Shown piece after piece: positions 1-11,876 of a stretch of 64,000 nt of DNA. The notes under the pieces were generated by a model. It ran no database searches. It was not told the DNA's origin and saw only the letters and a list, made by a program, of their open reading frames with translations. Each line of letters opens with the position of its first letter. Position 1 is the stretch's first letter. The position numbers were made by a program, and so were the translations under genes. Source of the stretch: Chaetoderma sp. LZ-2023a (lineage: Eukaryota; Mollusca; Caudofoveata; Chaetodermatida; Chaetodermatidae); the NCBI GenBank assembly GCA_034401795.1, contig CM067372.1:35838351-35902350 (forward strand), in the 5' to 3' direction.

Positions 1-584
1 GCCATCAATGTGTTTTCATCTGAACAGATTATTTTCCTCAATGACAGCGTATTATTGATGCATATATTAAAAACACGTCTAAACTGAACACTGTACTGCA
101 CTTATCAATGCATATCTAACCTGAACACAGCGCTGCACTGTCAATGCACACATGCAGTGTCATCATAGCATGCATAGCTTGGACAACACTCTCAAGCAAT
201 ACCCTGTAGGCTATATCTCTAACAAACCAAGGGAGGTGGGAGCCACCAATCAAGACAAGCGCATCACAATCCATCAAGTCGTTAAAATCATTTCTTACAC
301 TTCAATGCATCTATCAATTTCGTGAACAATAAGCCACTCCCTATAGAAACCCGCCTAACACATCAAAAGATGACTAGATCAGCTTAGCAGTGTAACTGTA
401 GTGTGGAGGGGGATTCAAATTTAAACAACTTCAATCAGAATTCCAACAAATTATTTCAGGCGTAAAAGACATGTTCACCTGGTGATAATTTTGAAAAGAT
501 TTGATTGAAAGATGTTGCTGCATAAAGCAAGTTACTTTTTTTAAATCATCATGATGTTTACTATGATATACAGTAAGTGTTAAC
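1..584. other. Unassigned AT-rich intronic or intergenic DNA
   Basis: No ORF, splice pair or clear repeat boundary is visible. The first 160 bases contain loosely repeated phrases of the kind 'aatgcatat...ctgaacac', which suggests an eroded short tandem repeat. Confidence 0.4.
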
Positions 585-902
585 CATTTAACCCTCATAT
601 CAGCCAAAAACAGCTACTGCAATGGTCATGAAAATGTCCATTTACAGAGCAAGAGATTATTTTTGGAAATTTACCACTGGAAAGACTGGCTCGATAACTT
701 AGCCAGGTATTCCAATGGTAATTTTTCTAAAATAGTCTTCTCTTGCTCTGCAAATTGACATTTTCTATGAGAAAATTGAAATTTTCCTGAATAAATTCGA
801 GGGTTGATAAATTTTCAAAAAAGTCTTCTTTTGGCCTGCGAATGAACAATCCTGAACACTACTGCAGAAGCCATTTTTTATCAATCTGACCATCAAAGGG
901 TT
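585..902. repeat. M1 fold-back MITE, copy 1
   Basis: The two halves are near reverse complements: one arm carries a 'tccatttacagagcaagag' phrase and 'ccactgg', and the other arm carries 'ccaatgg' and 'ttgctctgcaaatt'. The ends are TTTAACCCT and AGGGTTAA. This copy defines the family M1 used below: a roughly 240-320 bp hairpin-forming element with a central GACTGGCTCGATAA. Confidence 0.75.
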
Positions 903-1267
903 AATTATACCCCTTATGCTAGAATACATGAGTGATTAAATCTTGTAATCCAATATGTCAAGTTCTGTTTACTGCATTACCCATCAATAAAGCCAGGTAC
1001 ATCCTTCCATTGTCACAGAACATAATATTAATATTGTATAGCTCAATTTCTTACAATAAAACACAATCTACGCAGCAACAATAACCTGTCAGTTCTGATT
1101 TATATCTCTGTTCAACACCATCATTCAGAACAAAGTAACCATTGTGCTACTGAATTATATAAATACATTTTAAAATTAAATTTTCAAAGGTAGTAGCTAA
1201 TCTGTTAGATGAAAAGAAGTGATGGCTATGAGAGCATCAGATTTCAGTAATGTTGTTTTCAAAATAT

Positions 1268-1276
1268 ACACATCAC

Positions 1277-1302
<26 letters not shown>
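1268..1302. repeat. (TA)n microsatellite
   Basis: About 16 uninterrupted TA units. It generates the YIYIYI run in an overlapping minus-strand ORF. Confidence 0.95.
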
Positions 1303-1308
<6 letters not shown>

Positions 1309-1309
1309 C

Positions 1310-1447
1310 CACAGTCTCTTATAAACGAATGATTAATTGCATGTTCAGCATGACAATGGTTAAATCCTGCTGAGTCTGTATCATGCTGTGAACTTGAGTC
1401 TCTCACCAATGAAGACCAGTTGTCATCAACACAGCAAGAATTAAATG
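1310..1447 (-). other. Possible coding fragment, minus strand (weak)
   Basis: An open minus-strand frame covers the non-repetitive part of an 84-codon ORF that otherwise runs into the TA microsatellite. Residue composition is mixed and not low complexity, with several Ser, Asp and His. A GTGAGAG donor-like sequence lies inside it, but no good acceptor was found upstream. It could be a decayed or real exon of the minus-strand host gene, or chance. I do not recognise it. Confidence 0.15.
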
Positions 1448-1940
1448 TCACCAGATATTAATGGCTCAGAAATACCACATAAACAGAGCTATAATAAAAA
1501 CACGACTATTAATAAAACTGCCTGTAGAGGACACGACCAGAAAAATATGACAATTGAAAAATTTGATAAAGTTTTACTGATAAAGCAGTTTTCTCTAGGC
1601 TTTTTTTGCTATAAATTCCACTTGAATCATTTATAAAATATAATCTACACACCTGTCGTAATTCACTTGCTAGGAGGACTAACTAACACAACCAGTCTAG
1701 CAAAATAGATTGTTGGTTAGTGTTAGAATTTACCTTTATTGACACAGTGAAGCATACCTACTAAACAAACACGCATACAGCATAGCTGGTATTTTCACTC
1801 TTTATCGCTCATCATTATTACCGTAATTCAGGGAAAATTTGTGTAGTACCACATCAACAACCATCAAAACATTTATATCACTATTTAAATTAAATATTAT
1901 TTATTAGGTAAATTTGTCTGTAAATGCCATCACTAAATAA

Positions 1941-1944
<4 letters not shown>

Positions 1945-1986
<42 letters not shown>
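1945..1986. repeat. (ATT)n microsatellite
   Basis: About 14 ATT units. They lead directly into a perfect 10-bp inverted repeat (AATCTGCGAT / ATCGCAGATT) at 1984-2006. Confidence 0.95.
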
Positions 1987-2990
1987 CTGCGATCTATCGC
2001 AGATTATTGTTTTTACTCAGGAACTTTCTTGTTTTTATTATTATTCTTATTCTTCTAACAAAAGTTTAGGAGCTATCTCCTCCTACAGTTTTCATCTGAT
2101 CAACTCCAAATCATGCCACAATCGATGGCTTTTACATTTATTTTGGATCCGCCCAATAGTTTCCGAGCTACCCACCTTTGAGAGGGCAAAAAAGAAATCG
2201 CAAATGTATGGGAAATTTCAAAATACATCTTTGAAGTGATACTACAGCTAGAGTTTTCAAGGGATCACTACCATACTTGCTGAGGATGTTACCGCTGGCC
2301 ATTTGTTTTTGAAATTTCTTTTTTTCAAAATGGCCAGCAGAACTTTGACCACACAATGCATGGAAAAAACTCCCATAGGAAATGTATGGGGATTTCAAAT
2401 GGATGTTTGAGGTGCTACTACACCTAGTGTTTTTTGATCGGATCACTCCCATACTTGGTTAGGATGTTGGCACTGATGATTATTTTTGAAAAACACAAAT
2501 TTTTTAAATGGCCACCATGAAATTTTTTTTTTTAAATGACGACCGGGCACACCTTTTGGGGTCAGAATGACCAAAAAATCTTTTCGCCAGAAATGAACTC
2601 ATGGTGAAAAAAATATTTTGTTTCAAATTTTTTTTTCAAAATGCCCGCTAAAATGAGTTTTGCTCCGATCAACCTGAAATTTGGTGAACTTCTAATTCTC
2701 ATATTGACTTGATTTGCTATCAAATTTAAAGTTTATCCGACCAAGAGTTTTCGAGAAAATCCGCTTTTAAGTGCTAAATATCCCCATAGTAAACCTACGG
2801 GAGCAATATTGGAACAGTGTTATCTCCTATAGTTTTCTTCTGATTTTCTTGAAACCTGCCCTGATTCTAGACCATTAAGATATCTAAAAGATTTCCAATG
2901 AAAATTTTAATATCTCGCCTGGGGTCAAGGTCATTCACGGGTAAAGCTTTCCAGTTTTCATACTTGGCATAGGTTACTTGTCTTTCATCA
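1984..2990. repeat. Interspersed repeat with internal tandem sub-repeats
   Basis: The block opens with the perfect hairpin at 1984-2006. It then holds two or three diverged sub-repeats of about 190 bp around 'ggatcactaccatacttg' and 'gatttcaaatggatgtttg' (near 2190-2470). The final part has phrases such as 'gatcaacctgaaatttgg', typical of noncoding interspersed DNA. The 94-codon minus-strand ORF at 2168-2452 is a by-product of the sub-repeats. Confidence 0.5.
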
Positions 2991-3404
2991 TCCAACTTCA
3001 CAGATCATGTTGGAAGACACTTTATTTTATCCTTATGGTCAAGGTGACCTTTTAGTTTAAACCTTTGGGTATTTCCAGCATGGATAAAGTCAGTGACTAC
3101 AGCTAGAGTTTGTATTAGATCATCATCAGACGTGTTCAATGGCCTTAGAAGACGCCTTATACTATTTTTTCATGACCAGACATCGCAGATTTACAGTTAC
3201 TTCAGTAAATTTGTTGTACTTATTATTATTATTATCTGTTGGTCTGCAAATGGTCATTTTGTTCGAGAAAAATTTTAATTTTCTTAATCAAATTCATGAA
3301 TATAACATGTTACAAAGTTGAAAGCTTTCATAGATAATGCTTCTGATAATTGTTTAATATTACTTAATTGTCTGCCTGCTGAATGACTGCAGACTATATT
3401 TTCC

Positions 3405-3505
3405 ATGAAGTTTAACTCTGGATCTGCTGAATATATTGAAAACTATTTAACTGAAAGGTGTTGGTGGCAACTCTCAGTCAAATTGTTTTCGAGATATTCA
3501 GCAGG
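3405..3505. repeat. M2 fold-back MITE, degraded copy
   Basis: Remnant of the second hairpin family (M2): arms 'attgaaaactatttaactg' and 'cagtcaaattgttttcgag' are imperfect complements around a GC-richer centre. Confidence 0.5.
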
Positions 3506-3644
3506 TGCTGAGTTATTGCCCATTGAAATGATTGTCTAGTGGCTTGCCTCAGTCAAATAGTTATTATTCCGTTGAACAGGAGATAACAGATCTATAATAT
3601 GATTCATAATGACCCTTTGATCTCTATATACTGTATCAATAATA

Positions 3645-4033
3645 TTAACCCTATAACACCTCAACATGAAAAACACCTACAGTCATCTTGAGCAATGTCC
3701 ATTTACAGAGCAAGAGAACAGTTTTGAAAATTTACCTCTTGATTGACTGGCTCGATAATTGAGCACAGTCTTATCTTTTAAACAGTCTTCTCCTGCTTTG
3801 CAAACTGACATATTATGTCACTGTATATATAGCTATATGATAGTTAATCTTCTAGATGTCAAGCCGGACAAAACTGGACTCCGCAATTGTCTTGAGAAAC
3901 GTCTATTTGACTCGATAAGCGAGCCAGTTATTCCAGTGGTCAATTTTCAAAAAAATTCTTCCCTTAGCCGGCAAATGGAAAATATTTACTAAGCATATAT
4001 CGTCATTTTCTGGACCAATATCGACCATTAACC
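3645..4033. repeat. M1 fold-back MITE, enlarged copy
   Basis: Both outer arms (TTAACCCTATAAC and GACCATTAACCC) and the central GACTGGCTCGATAA are present. The copy is about 70 bp longer than the others because of a short internal duplication near 3800-3900. Confidence 0.65.
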
Positions 4034-4238
4034 CTTTCACTGATAAATTCCAAATATCTCAATCTCAGGGCAAACAAACAGGAAAGCTGTTGACTATTTT
4101 GAAATTAATATGACTGAAAACAATTGCTGCTTTAGGCAGCAATGGCCTCCAGTCATATACATTTCAAAATATTCAACAGAATATATTAAACATCGTAAAG
4201 AATGAACATTTTCAGGGATTTGTCATTGAAAGGGCTAA
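4027..4238. repeat. M2 fold-back MITE, full-length copy
   Basis: Defines family M2: ends AACCCTTTCAC and TTGAAAGGGCT. The arms 'gttgactattttgaaatta' and 'tttcaaaatattcaacag' are complementary, around a centre reading GCAGCAATGG. It abuts the preceding M1 copy, sharing a few terminal bases. Confidence 0.75.
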
Positions 4239-4394
4239 GGAGTTTATCTATATACATCATCTATAATGTAAATAAACACGGGCATTTTGCTTAGTTTGAA
4301 AACAATAATGTTCACTCACTTTATGATCAAACAAGAATGCTTTATATATATACTTATCTGAAATCTGGGAAGTCAGAATGAAAACAGTAAGACT

Positions 4395-4592
4395 TTCACC
4401 AATGAATTACCCGTATCTCATTTTCAAGCCAAGGGGAAAACTGTTGAATATTTTGAAATTCATTTGACTGGAAGTCATTGCTGAATAAGGCAGCAATGGC
4501 TCCCAGTCAAAATAATTTTTAAATATCCAACAGAATAAGAGTTTTATATTCTAAAGAATATACTTTCTCAGGGATTTGTCGGTGAAAGGGTT
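4395..4592. repeat. M2 fold-back MITE copy
   Basis: Same hairpin design, with 'ctgttgaatattttgaaatt' and its complement 'aatttttaaatatccaacag' flanking AAGGCAGCAATGGC. It ends in GTGAAAGGGTTT. Confidence 0.75.
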
Positions 4593-4965
4593 TATAAAAC
4601 ACGTTACATCTGCTAAGTGAAATCATCCTTGATCCAATACAAAAACCAGGATTTAAAACAATGAGGCAACTGAAGAGGAATTACCAGCTGTTCAAAACAA
4701 TTTATTGCAAGATCAAAAAAAGAATGTCATTATTTAATTACTCATTCATTACATCACTTTCATTGGTAATTTATAGATAATATCACAGATAATATTCAGG
4801 CAAAATAAGTGTTCATGGGCAAATAATTTATTATCTCCCTTGGTTTTTGTTGAATAAATCTTTAACAGTGTTACAGAAAGCCACTACTAAGTTGTCTCCC
4901 TTGATACTCATTTCATTTCAGACAGAAAGATGAAAGGTGACATCAAACTTACATGACATCATATT

Positions 4966-5142
4966 TTAACCCTTTGGTCACATCATTTAAATTTCTGGAC
5001 AAGCATAAAAATAAGCTTTTAACAATCTTGATGCTAATTTTACAGGAACATGTTGCTTCCAGTCAAATTAGTTTAAAAATGATCTACAGAATATTTTCTA
5101 AGTTTTAAATGTTCATATTTGGTCATTCATGTTCAAAGGGTT
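4966..5142. repeat. M2-like fold-back copy, diverged
   Basis: Ends TTAACCCTTTGG and CAAAGGGTTAA frame a shorter, more diverged hairpin whose centre still contains CTTCCAGTCAAATTAG. Confidence 0.6.
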
Positions 5143-5207
5143 AATAAGTACTTACTGTACATTACATTTTCATGAAATATTATGTAATTTCACAATCACT
5201 AATAAAC

Positions 5208-5815
5208 AAGAGGTACAAGGGTCTGTGATGCTCACCTGGAACATAAGCTATCCTATAATCCAAGTTTGCTCGAAATCAGCCAAGCGGATTCATGAGGAAT
5301 GATCTTCTGTATAAAAGTTCAGGAGCCTATGACGGTATGACCATATGATCCTTTCAACTAAATGTGGTTGAAAGCAGCCCGCACTTAATGACGAGTTATG
5401 TCTTGTAACAATTTCTCATAAATCAAAGATGGCCGCCAAAAAATTGGACCAGTAAAATATACTCGTTAGAAGTCTCGAAGACTACAACGTCATTCAGGCC
5501 AAGTTGAGTTAAAATCAGGTAATTTTTTTAGAGAATATGCTTTAAATGATTTCAGAAAAAACTAGGAAAATCCAACATGTCCGCCTGAGAAATCATCCAT
5601 TTACAATTCGAGTTCAGAAGCCTATGATGTATATGGTCTTTTTAGACAAGTTTGGTTGAAATCAGGTCAATGGTTAATTGAGTAGTAGTCATTTAGCGAA
5701 TTCTCCAGAAATTATAGAAAATTCAAGATGGCTGGCTGAAAAATTACCAATAAAATTTCTGTATACAAATTTGGAAGTTTATCACCATGGGGTTATTTTA
5801 TGAACGTTTGGTTGC
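5208..5815 (+). repeat. CTCACCTGG-type bivalve repeat, 3'-incomplete
   Basis: Opens with ACAAGAGG...GCTCACCTGGAACATAAGC. It then has several 100-120 bp sub-units, each with 'agatggccgcc'-like and 'ggttgaaatcagg' phrases. The closing CCAGGTGAGC end is absent because the copy runs into an M1 element. Confidence 0.6.
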
Positions 5816-5819
5816 TTTA

Positions 5820-6036
5820 GCACACATATCAGCCAAAAACAGCTTCTGCAATGGTCTTAAGAAATGTCCATTTGCAGACCAAGAGAAGACTATTTTTTAA
5901 AATTTATGACTGGAATGACTGGCTCGATAACACAGCCAGTTATTAAAGTCATAAATTTTCAAAAACAGTCTTCTCTTGGTTTGCAAATGGACATGTTCTA
6001 TGAGAAAATTAAAATTTCTTGAACAAATTCAAGGGT
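5820..6036. repeat. M1 fold-back MITE copy, intact arms
   Basis: The two arms are among the best complements in the window: GACCAAGAGAAGACTA against TAGTCTTCTC-type sequence, meeting at GGCTCGATAACACAGCC. Confidence 0.75.
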
Positions 6037-6043
6037 TAAAATG

Positions 6044-7631
6044 TTAAAGGACAATTCCGGGACGGGTAAAAGCGTACTTTATTTGAACGACTAATTATAT
6101 GACTAACATATTGGATGCTAAATAAAGACAATAAACAAATAATATGAGTAATTATACCATCGTAAACATGGGATTATTTTATCTCCCGGGCGGCGCCATT
6201 TTCTTGCAACGAGAGCGAGATTTCAAGAGATCCTGATGTCATCCCCGCACCAACTTTGCCAAGCATGAACGCTGTATAGTATATATGTATACGCATGAAG
6301 GCCTAACATGTGGATCGTTAGGACATTGTCCAGTTAAGCTATTAAGTTTTTCAAGTAATTCTAGTAACCAAAGTTGGTGGGGAATCGTTAACCCCTAGAT
6401 CGCTGAAGCATAGATTCCATTTTCTCTATCCTATCAGAATGTGTTCATTTTGGTAACAATGCTGCTGAAAATCATTGCTGTGCACGACAGCAACACGTTC
6501 CAGCAACATTTTTTTCAAAATGTACCCCGGCACTATCTCTGTACGTAGGCTATTACGCATTTTACACCATGCGATACAGGTTAAATGAAGTGGCACAATT
6601 GACACGTGAGTATTGTCAAATTACTCAGCCAACTCAAGATACCGTTATAGCGTGTGCCGCAGGCAGTGCAAATATATATATTGCAAGAAAACATATGATA
6701 TTATAATATTGCTGGAACCACATAACCGATTGTAATAATTCTGATACCTACCTGTAGCTGCAAATTCGAAGATTTATCCAATACTAGGGATGTTAGAATC
6801 GGCCTAGTGGTTCAAAAGATACACTAAGCAGGAAAAACTAAGCCAGCAAAATTTAAAACAAAAATTTCAGGATGCGCTTTTATCCATCATGCTGTGCCTA
6901 AGCTTTACGATGTTATCACATAACAAGGAAAAATTCCATCAAAATATCTAAATTATTGAAATTACTACAGCTTGCCGGGCAATATTGATCGACGATGAAA
7001 ATTCCCAGAATTTATGTCAAAATGTCAATTCATTTGGTGATATCTCTGGCAATATTCACGTGAGCAAAATTATAATTGGTCAGGCAAATAGCCATTTCTT
7101 TCAGCTTTAAGCACACTCCAATTTAATGACAATACGCAAAGATAGTCTGCGAGACAAAAAACATCTCATGCTGAATTTTACCAAAAAATGATAACATATT
7201 CTCAGATTGTATCTTAGATGAACAATTCTTTTTTTATATTCCAGTCTTTTGAACCTTTTGTCCGATATTAACATCCATTATATCATATTAATCCCGAGGT
7301 CGGCACCTATTTAGAGATCCTAGAATCATTGGAATCGCTTCAGCGGTTTGTTTGCTATTATCATTTACGCATACATCCTTAAAATATATACCCGCATCTA
7401 TTGGCCTCACTCCTCCAGTCATAGCAATAGCGGTGGTGTGGGGCTGACGTCACTAGACACGCTAAAATGGCAGCGGCCCGATGTGCAAAAAATTGTCAAT
7501 TTTACCGACTTTATCAAGTGATAGTTGGTTACGCTATTTCTATCTGGTTATTATTCTGGCACAATTTCATTAAACATGTAATAATCTTTCAAATAAAGCA
7601 CACTTTTTATCATCCCGGAATTGTCCTTTAA
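6044..7631. mobile_element. TTAA-flanked non-autonomous DNA transposon, copy 1
   Basis: TTAA at 6044-6047 and at 7628-7631 flanks perfect 17-bp terminal inverted repeats (AAAGGACAATTCCGGGA counted from the TTAA). Length is 1,588 bp including target duplications. No ORF above 60 codons lies inside. The subterminal part contains CGCCATTTTCTTGCAACGAG, also found in the second copy at 23.0-24.4 kb. TTAA target sites are used by piggyBac and Kolobok-type transposases. Without coding sequence the superfamily cannot be fixed. Confidence 0.8.
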
Positions 7632-7639
7632 ATCAAGAG

Positions 7640-8095
7640 TTGATGGATGAAGGCGTAGTACATTGGTAGGAAGGTGATAGTAAATATGGTGCTGCTTGTG
7701 CATGGCGGGTATGGTGGTGATAGTAGAGGTGGAGGAGAAGAATGTGGTCATGGTTGACATATTATAACAATTCCATCCACCACCCGCAAATGGTTCCATT
7801 TCTGCAGACTACATTTCCTTGTACGAAAAACAGGGAAGAATCATGGATTTCTGACATTTCCAGAAATCTTCAGGCCTGTGAGTGTTGTGGGTTGATGTTT
7901 TGGAGGAGGGTGGGTGGGGATGAGTATATGGGTATCTGTGGTGGTCACGATGATGATGATGATGATAATGATGTTGAGGTTGATGATGATGATGATGATG
8001 ATGATTACGATGACGAGGATGATGATATGGATGGTCGTGGTGGTGATGCACTCATTATCTATACACATCAAAGTTTAAATCAAAGGTCAAATTAA
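7640..8095. repeat. GAT/GGT-rich low-complexity DNA
   Basis: A GAT-dominated trinucleotide stretch (7950-8035) sits between GTGG-rich segments. It opens all three plus or minus frames into Asp-rich, His-rich or Ile-rich ORFs. I treat none as genes. Confidence 0.8.
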
Positions 8096-8259
8096 TTTGG
8101 AAGAATAAATATTTAGTTTGGTGGCAGAAACTATGATATGATGATTGTGTAATTTAAAACATGTTGCTAATGTCATTCATCTCTCAAAAATGGATTAAGC
8201 TTATGAGTTTTTATAATGATTGTGTAGAACTTGAGGCAGGTATCAGATACTAATTCATA

Positions 8260-8690
8260 ACAAGATCAACATGACATTGCCCGTGAGCCCAAAATTAGGG
8301 GTCATTTATCACTCCGGGCAAACATGTTGGCTTTGTTCCAATAAGAGTGACCAATCATGAAAAAGAGAACAATTAGATATGCAGGGAAATCTAAAATCTT
8401 ACCATTGAAATCCTTGACCTTTGACCTTCCGACATAAATGTCATTGTGCCGTATCTGCCTGGCATAGGCAAACATGTATACAAGCTTAGTTCCAATATGG
8501 TTAGTTAATCCTGAAAGATAAGCATTTTATGTCAAGCTTACTATGGCCATGACCTTTAACCTAGTAAATCGCAATCTCACTGCCCTGCATCCACTTTGTA
8601 TAGATAATCAGGTGTTCAAGATTTATGTCCAAATAATATTGATCAATCCTGAAATATACATCAAGATGATTTGCTAAATTTAAAACCTTA
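8260..8690. repeat. Two diverged units of a TGACCTTTGACC-containing repeat
   Basis: Two units about 190 bp long share 'ggcaaacatgttggctttgt' and 'ggcaaacatgtatacaagc' phrases, each preceded by a TGACC motif. Noncoding. Confidence 0.5.
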
Positions 8691-8862
8691 AACAATGACG
8701 CTGGTGCCAACATTGCTAAATTCAAAACTGTGAGAACATTGCTAAATTCAAAACATTAAATAACTATGCTGGTGCCAACATGGCTAAATTCAAAACATTA
8801 AACAACTATGCTGGCGCGAACATGGCTTGAAAACATTAAACAACTATGCTGGTGTCAACGTC
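8690..8862. repeat. Short tandem repeat, about 49-bp unit
   Basis: Roughly three and a half units of the form 'aacaactatgctggtgccaa' plus 'catggctaaattcaaaac', with progressive shortening toward the 3' side. Confidence 0.75.
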
Positions 8863-8920
8863 GTAAAAAGTGATATCATTTCTTGATTTGTGTTTCACGG
8901 GTGAAATGGGGAATATATAT

Positions 8921-9157
8921 TAACCATTTAATGCTCACAATTTATCAAAACAATTGAAATTTTGTTTAACAAATGTCCATTTGCAGAGTAGAAGAATGTT
9001 CTTTATTTAATTTATAACTGGAATGACTGGCTCAGTTATCTCGCCGGTCATATCAGTGGTAAAATCTCAAGAATAATTTATTCTTTACCTGCAAATGGGC
9101 CGTTTGCCAGCCCACTGCAGAGGTCATTGTTTGCCAGTTTGACCATTAAAGGGTTAG
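8921..9157. repeat. M1 fold-back MITE copy
   Basis: Ends TTAACCATTTAATG and CATTAAAGGGTTA. The centre is GACTGGCTCAGTTATC, with an intact right arm carrying CTGCAAATGG. Confidence 0.7.
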
Positions 9158-9242
9158 ACACTGTTATAAGTAAAGTAGCCGAGAAATAACTCAACACATG
9201 ATATGATAAACTGAACAGGCAGCTTTCTGCTCACAAATACAT

Positions 9243-9797
9243 TGATTGGGACCAGGTCAAGATCAGGAATAACTTCAGATTGGTACCAGGTCAAGATCAG
9301 GAGTAACTTCAGATTGGTAACAGGTCAAGATCAGGAGTAACCTCAGATTGGTAACAGGTCAAGATCAGGAGTAACTTCAGATTGGTACCAGGTCAAGATC
9401 AGGAATAACTTCAGATTGGTACCAGGTCAAGATCAGAAGTAACTTCAGATTGGTAACAGGTCAAGACCAGGAGTAACTTCAGATTGGTACCAGGTCAAGA
9501 TCAGGAGTAACTTCAGATTGGTACCAGGTCAAGATCAGAAGTAACCTCAGATTGGTAACAGGTCAAGATCAGAAGTAACTTCAGATTGGTAACAGGTCAA
9601 GACCAGGAGTAACTTCAGATTGGTACCCGGTCAAGATCAGGAGTAACTTCAGATTGGGACCAGGTCAAGATCAGAGTAATTTCCGATTGGTACCAGGTCA
9701 AGATCAGAGTAACTTCAGATTGGGACCAGGTCAAGATCAGAGTAACTTCAGATTGGGACCAGGTCAAGATCAGAGTAATTTCCGATTGGTACCAGGG
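9243..9797. repeat. Minisatellite, 34-bp unit (16 copies)
   Basis: Tandem units GGTAACAGGTCAAGATCAGG plus AGTAACTTCAGATT. Two unit variants alternate (GGTACC and GGTAAC). From about 9650 the unit shortens to 33 bp by loss of one G, which changes the reading-frame relationship between units. Confidence 0.95.
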
Positions 9798-9959
9798 CAA
9801 AATTACGAAGACTTCATAGAATAAATAGTGAAAATATCTCCAAGGCGATACAGGATCATGTGGTTATATTAAGACAGACACCATTTATTATATCAAATTT
9901 ATTGTTTACTGTGACCAACACATCAGTAGTAGATTTGTACGAAGGTGGAACAAATGCAC

Positions 9960-10228
9960 ACCTGTATACGTGTGCGTGCGCATACACAGATGCACACACG
10001 CATGCACGTGCACACACATACACTCTTGCACATATGCATGCAAACGCACACACGCACACCTGGCCGCACACACGCACGCACGCACGCACGAACGCACGCA
10101 CGCACGCACGCACACACACACGCACACACGCATGCACGCACACACACACACATAAACACGCTTGCACGCACACACACGCCAGCATGCACGTATGCACACA
10201 CGCACGCACGCACGCACGCACGCGCGTG

Positions 10229-10270
<42 letters not shown>
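9960..10270. repeat. CA/CGCA microsatellite block
   Basis: A mixed ACAC and ACGC array ending in a pure (CA) run at 10230-10268. It opens all frames on both strands into Cys/Val or His/Thr ORFs, which are not genes. Confidence 0.95.
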
Positions 10271-10271
<1 letters not shown>

Positions 10272-10290
10272 GCAGTGTCCTGTGGCTTAC

Positions 10291-10366
10291 CCTCTTGTAA
10301 CGCAGTGCCAGTAGTCCAGCTCTCTTGTATTCTCGCTCCAGCTGATCATGCTGTTGTTGTATACGA
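10291..10366 (-). CDS. Putative exon of a coiled-coil host gene
   Basis: On the minus strand a TTTCAG acceptor precedes, and a GTAAGCC donor follows, a 76-bp exon. It starts with one base of a split codon and then encodes 25 residues beginning RIQQQHDQLEREYKR, a charged heptad-like helix. The sequence is non-repetitive amid microsatellites, which argues for selection. Three other exons of similar character lie at 11.7, 12.7 and 50.6 kb on the same strand. The phase does not join directly to the 11.7-kb exon (one base too few), so an exon is missed or the gene is altered here. I do not recognise the protein. Confidence 0.5.
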
Positions 10367-10846
10367 CTGAAACACACACACAAAACACAATGCCTGATAT
10401 CTGTAGACAAACACTTATAATCCATGCAATACTTCTAGTTCAGCTTACATAAATTCCATATATTAACATGAACACCTGGTCATCCGGTTTAGTCTGGAAA
10501 TGACAAAAGTTCACATAGATCAAGGGAGATAACTCTGAGCATACTAAGCAGTCCATACTAAAAGGGAGCTAACTCTTCATTATTATGGTTATCAATGCGT
10601 TATATACTTAAATACTGATATTATATAAATCCTTTTAATGATGAAATATATTAATATTAATTTAACTGGATATGGGAACTTCACAATAGCTCATAAACAA
10701 ATTACTTTCAAAATATTTAAGGATGTATTTTATATCTTGTAAAAGACTAATTTCCTATTTAGTCTCTCAGATTCAAATTATTAGATCCGAAGCAAAAAAA
10801 TGTGAGTGTCGCAAACCAACAATATCAGCAGGGAATGGGTGTTGAT

Positions 10847-11080
10847 TAATATTTTAAAAGTTTTAATGGCTGAATTTTGTCAAGAATATTAAAATAATTA
10901 TTTATTGAATGTCTCATTGCAGGCCAAGAGATTATTTTTAGAAATTTATCTCTGGAAAGGGAAGGCCAGTCATTCCAGTGGTAAATTTTCAAAAATAGTT
11001 TTCCCATGGCCTGAAAATGGACATTCCTCAGCACAAGTGCGGAGGTCGGTGTTGGCCGGCTTTGCCATGAAAGAGTTAAT
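10847..11080. repeat. M1 fold-back MITE copy, truncated centre
   Basis: The central hairpin loop is shortened: the GACTGGCTCGATAA segment is missing and the two arms meet at GGAAAGGGAAGGCCAGTC. Confidence 0.65.
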
Positions 11081-11112
11081 GATATCCTGTGTAAAGATTT
11101 GGCTATATGGGA

Positions 11113-11117
<5 letters not shown>

Positions 11118-11146
<29 letters not shown>
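11118..11146. repeat. (TA)n microsatellite
   Basis: Pure AT dinucleotide run inside unassigned DNA. Confidence 0.9.
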
Positions 11147-11684
11147 TTGTAGTCATGAACTAATTTATAGAAACCAAATGGACAGGATAAGCCAAAAACT
11201 AGAAACTACATGTATAGGCAGGAAAAACATTGTGTGGCAGTATCATGAAATAATGATTTCTTAAAATACAATAAGCCCTTGATGATTGAATTATCCATTG
11301 AAAAACTCACATATTCTAATTCTTGAAAAGGAGACAAATCACACATAAAGAAGTCCAAACAATGCAAAAGTATGGAAGAAACTTAAATTATGTTAATTTA
11401 CCAGCAAACTGAATGCAATGATGACATAGAAGAATTCTGTAAAGTTTTGTTGGAATCAGATGTCCTGGACTCCTGGATGAATTAAATATCCATTGAAAAA
11501 CTTTAACAATAACCTCATTCTTGGGGCAGAATAAGTGAAGTCTAAATCTGGTAAAGGTATTCAAAGAAATTGAAAATCATTTCATCTATGATGGAAACTA
11601 GATGCAATGATTTCATAGATTAAATCTGCAAAGTTTTATTAAGATCTGCCAAGTCCTTGATGAATTAAATGTCCATTTATTTAC

Positions 11685-11743
11685 CTAATTCTTGGTACAT
11701 GCTGAATGTCATTTGGATCGCTATGTTGAGATCTTCCGCTTCG
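11685..11743 (-). CDS. Putative exon of the coiled-coil host gene
   Basis: Minus-strand exon with a GTAAAT donor after GAATTAG. It encodes EAEDLNIAIQMTFSMYQEL. Two AG acceptors are available. Using the nearer one (CATAG before CGAAGCG) gives a 59-bp exon whose first base completes a Tyr codon with the two bases left by the 12.7-kb exon, giving a continuous reading frame. Using the upstream AG (exon start 11752) would create an in-frame stop at the junction. That makes the shorter form the better model. Confidence 0.5.
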
Positions 11744-11849
11744 CTATGGGTTCTACAAAAACAGTAGAATGAAAAGCAGCATGGCCAGTAGTACCAAGAG
11801 CCGCTGCGAGCACCGCTAAAATAGCAGCAGCACCTATGGAGATTTTGCT

Positions 11850-11876
11850 GTGTCATTATTATTATTATTATTATTG
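11850..11876. repeat. (ATT)n microsatellite
   Basis: Eight or nine ATT units immediately upstream of the tandem repeat at 11.88 kb. Confidence 0.9.

Noticed and set aside
7809..8051. Histidine-rich metal-binding peptide
   Set aside because: Antisense of the GAT repeat; no start context or promoter.
7742..8095. Asp-rich 117-codon ORF and His-rich minus-strand ORFs
   Set aside because: Produced by the GAT trinucleotide run; every frame is open for that reason.
9243..9797. Possible CRISPR-like or regulatory array
   Set aside because: Units are contiguous and differ only by substitutions; an ordinary minisatellite.
9856..10425. Overlapping 60-189 codon ORFs on both strands (Cys/Val-rich, His/Thr-rich)
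   Set aside because: They are translations of the CA/CGCA microsatellite. Only the short exon at 10291-10366 at the edge of one of them looks coding.
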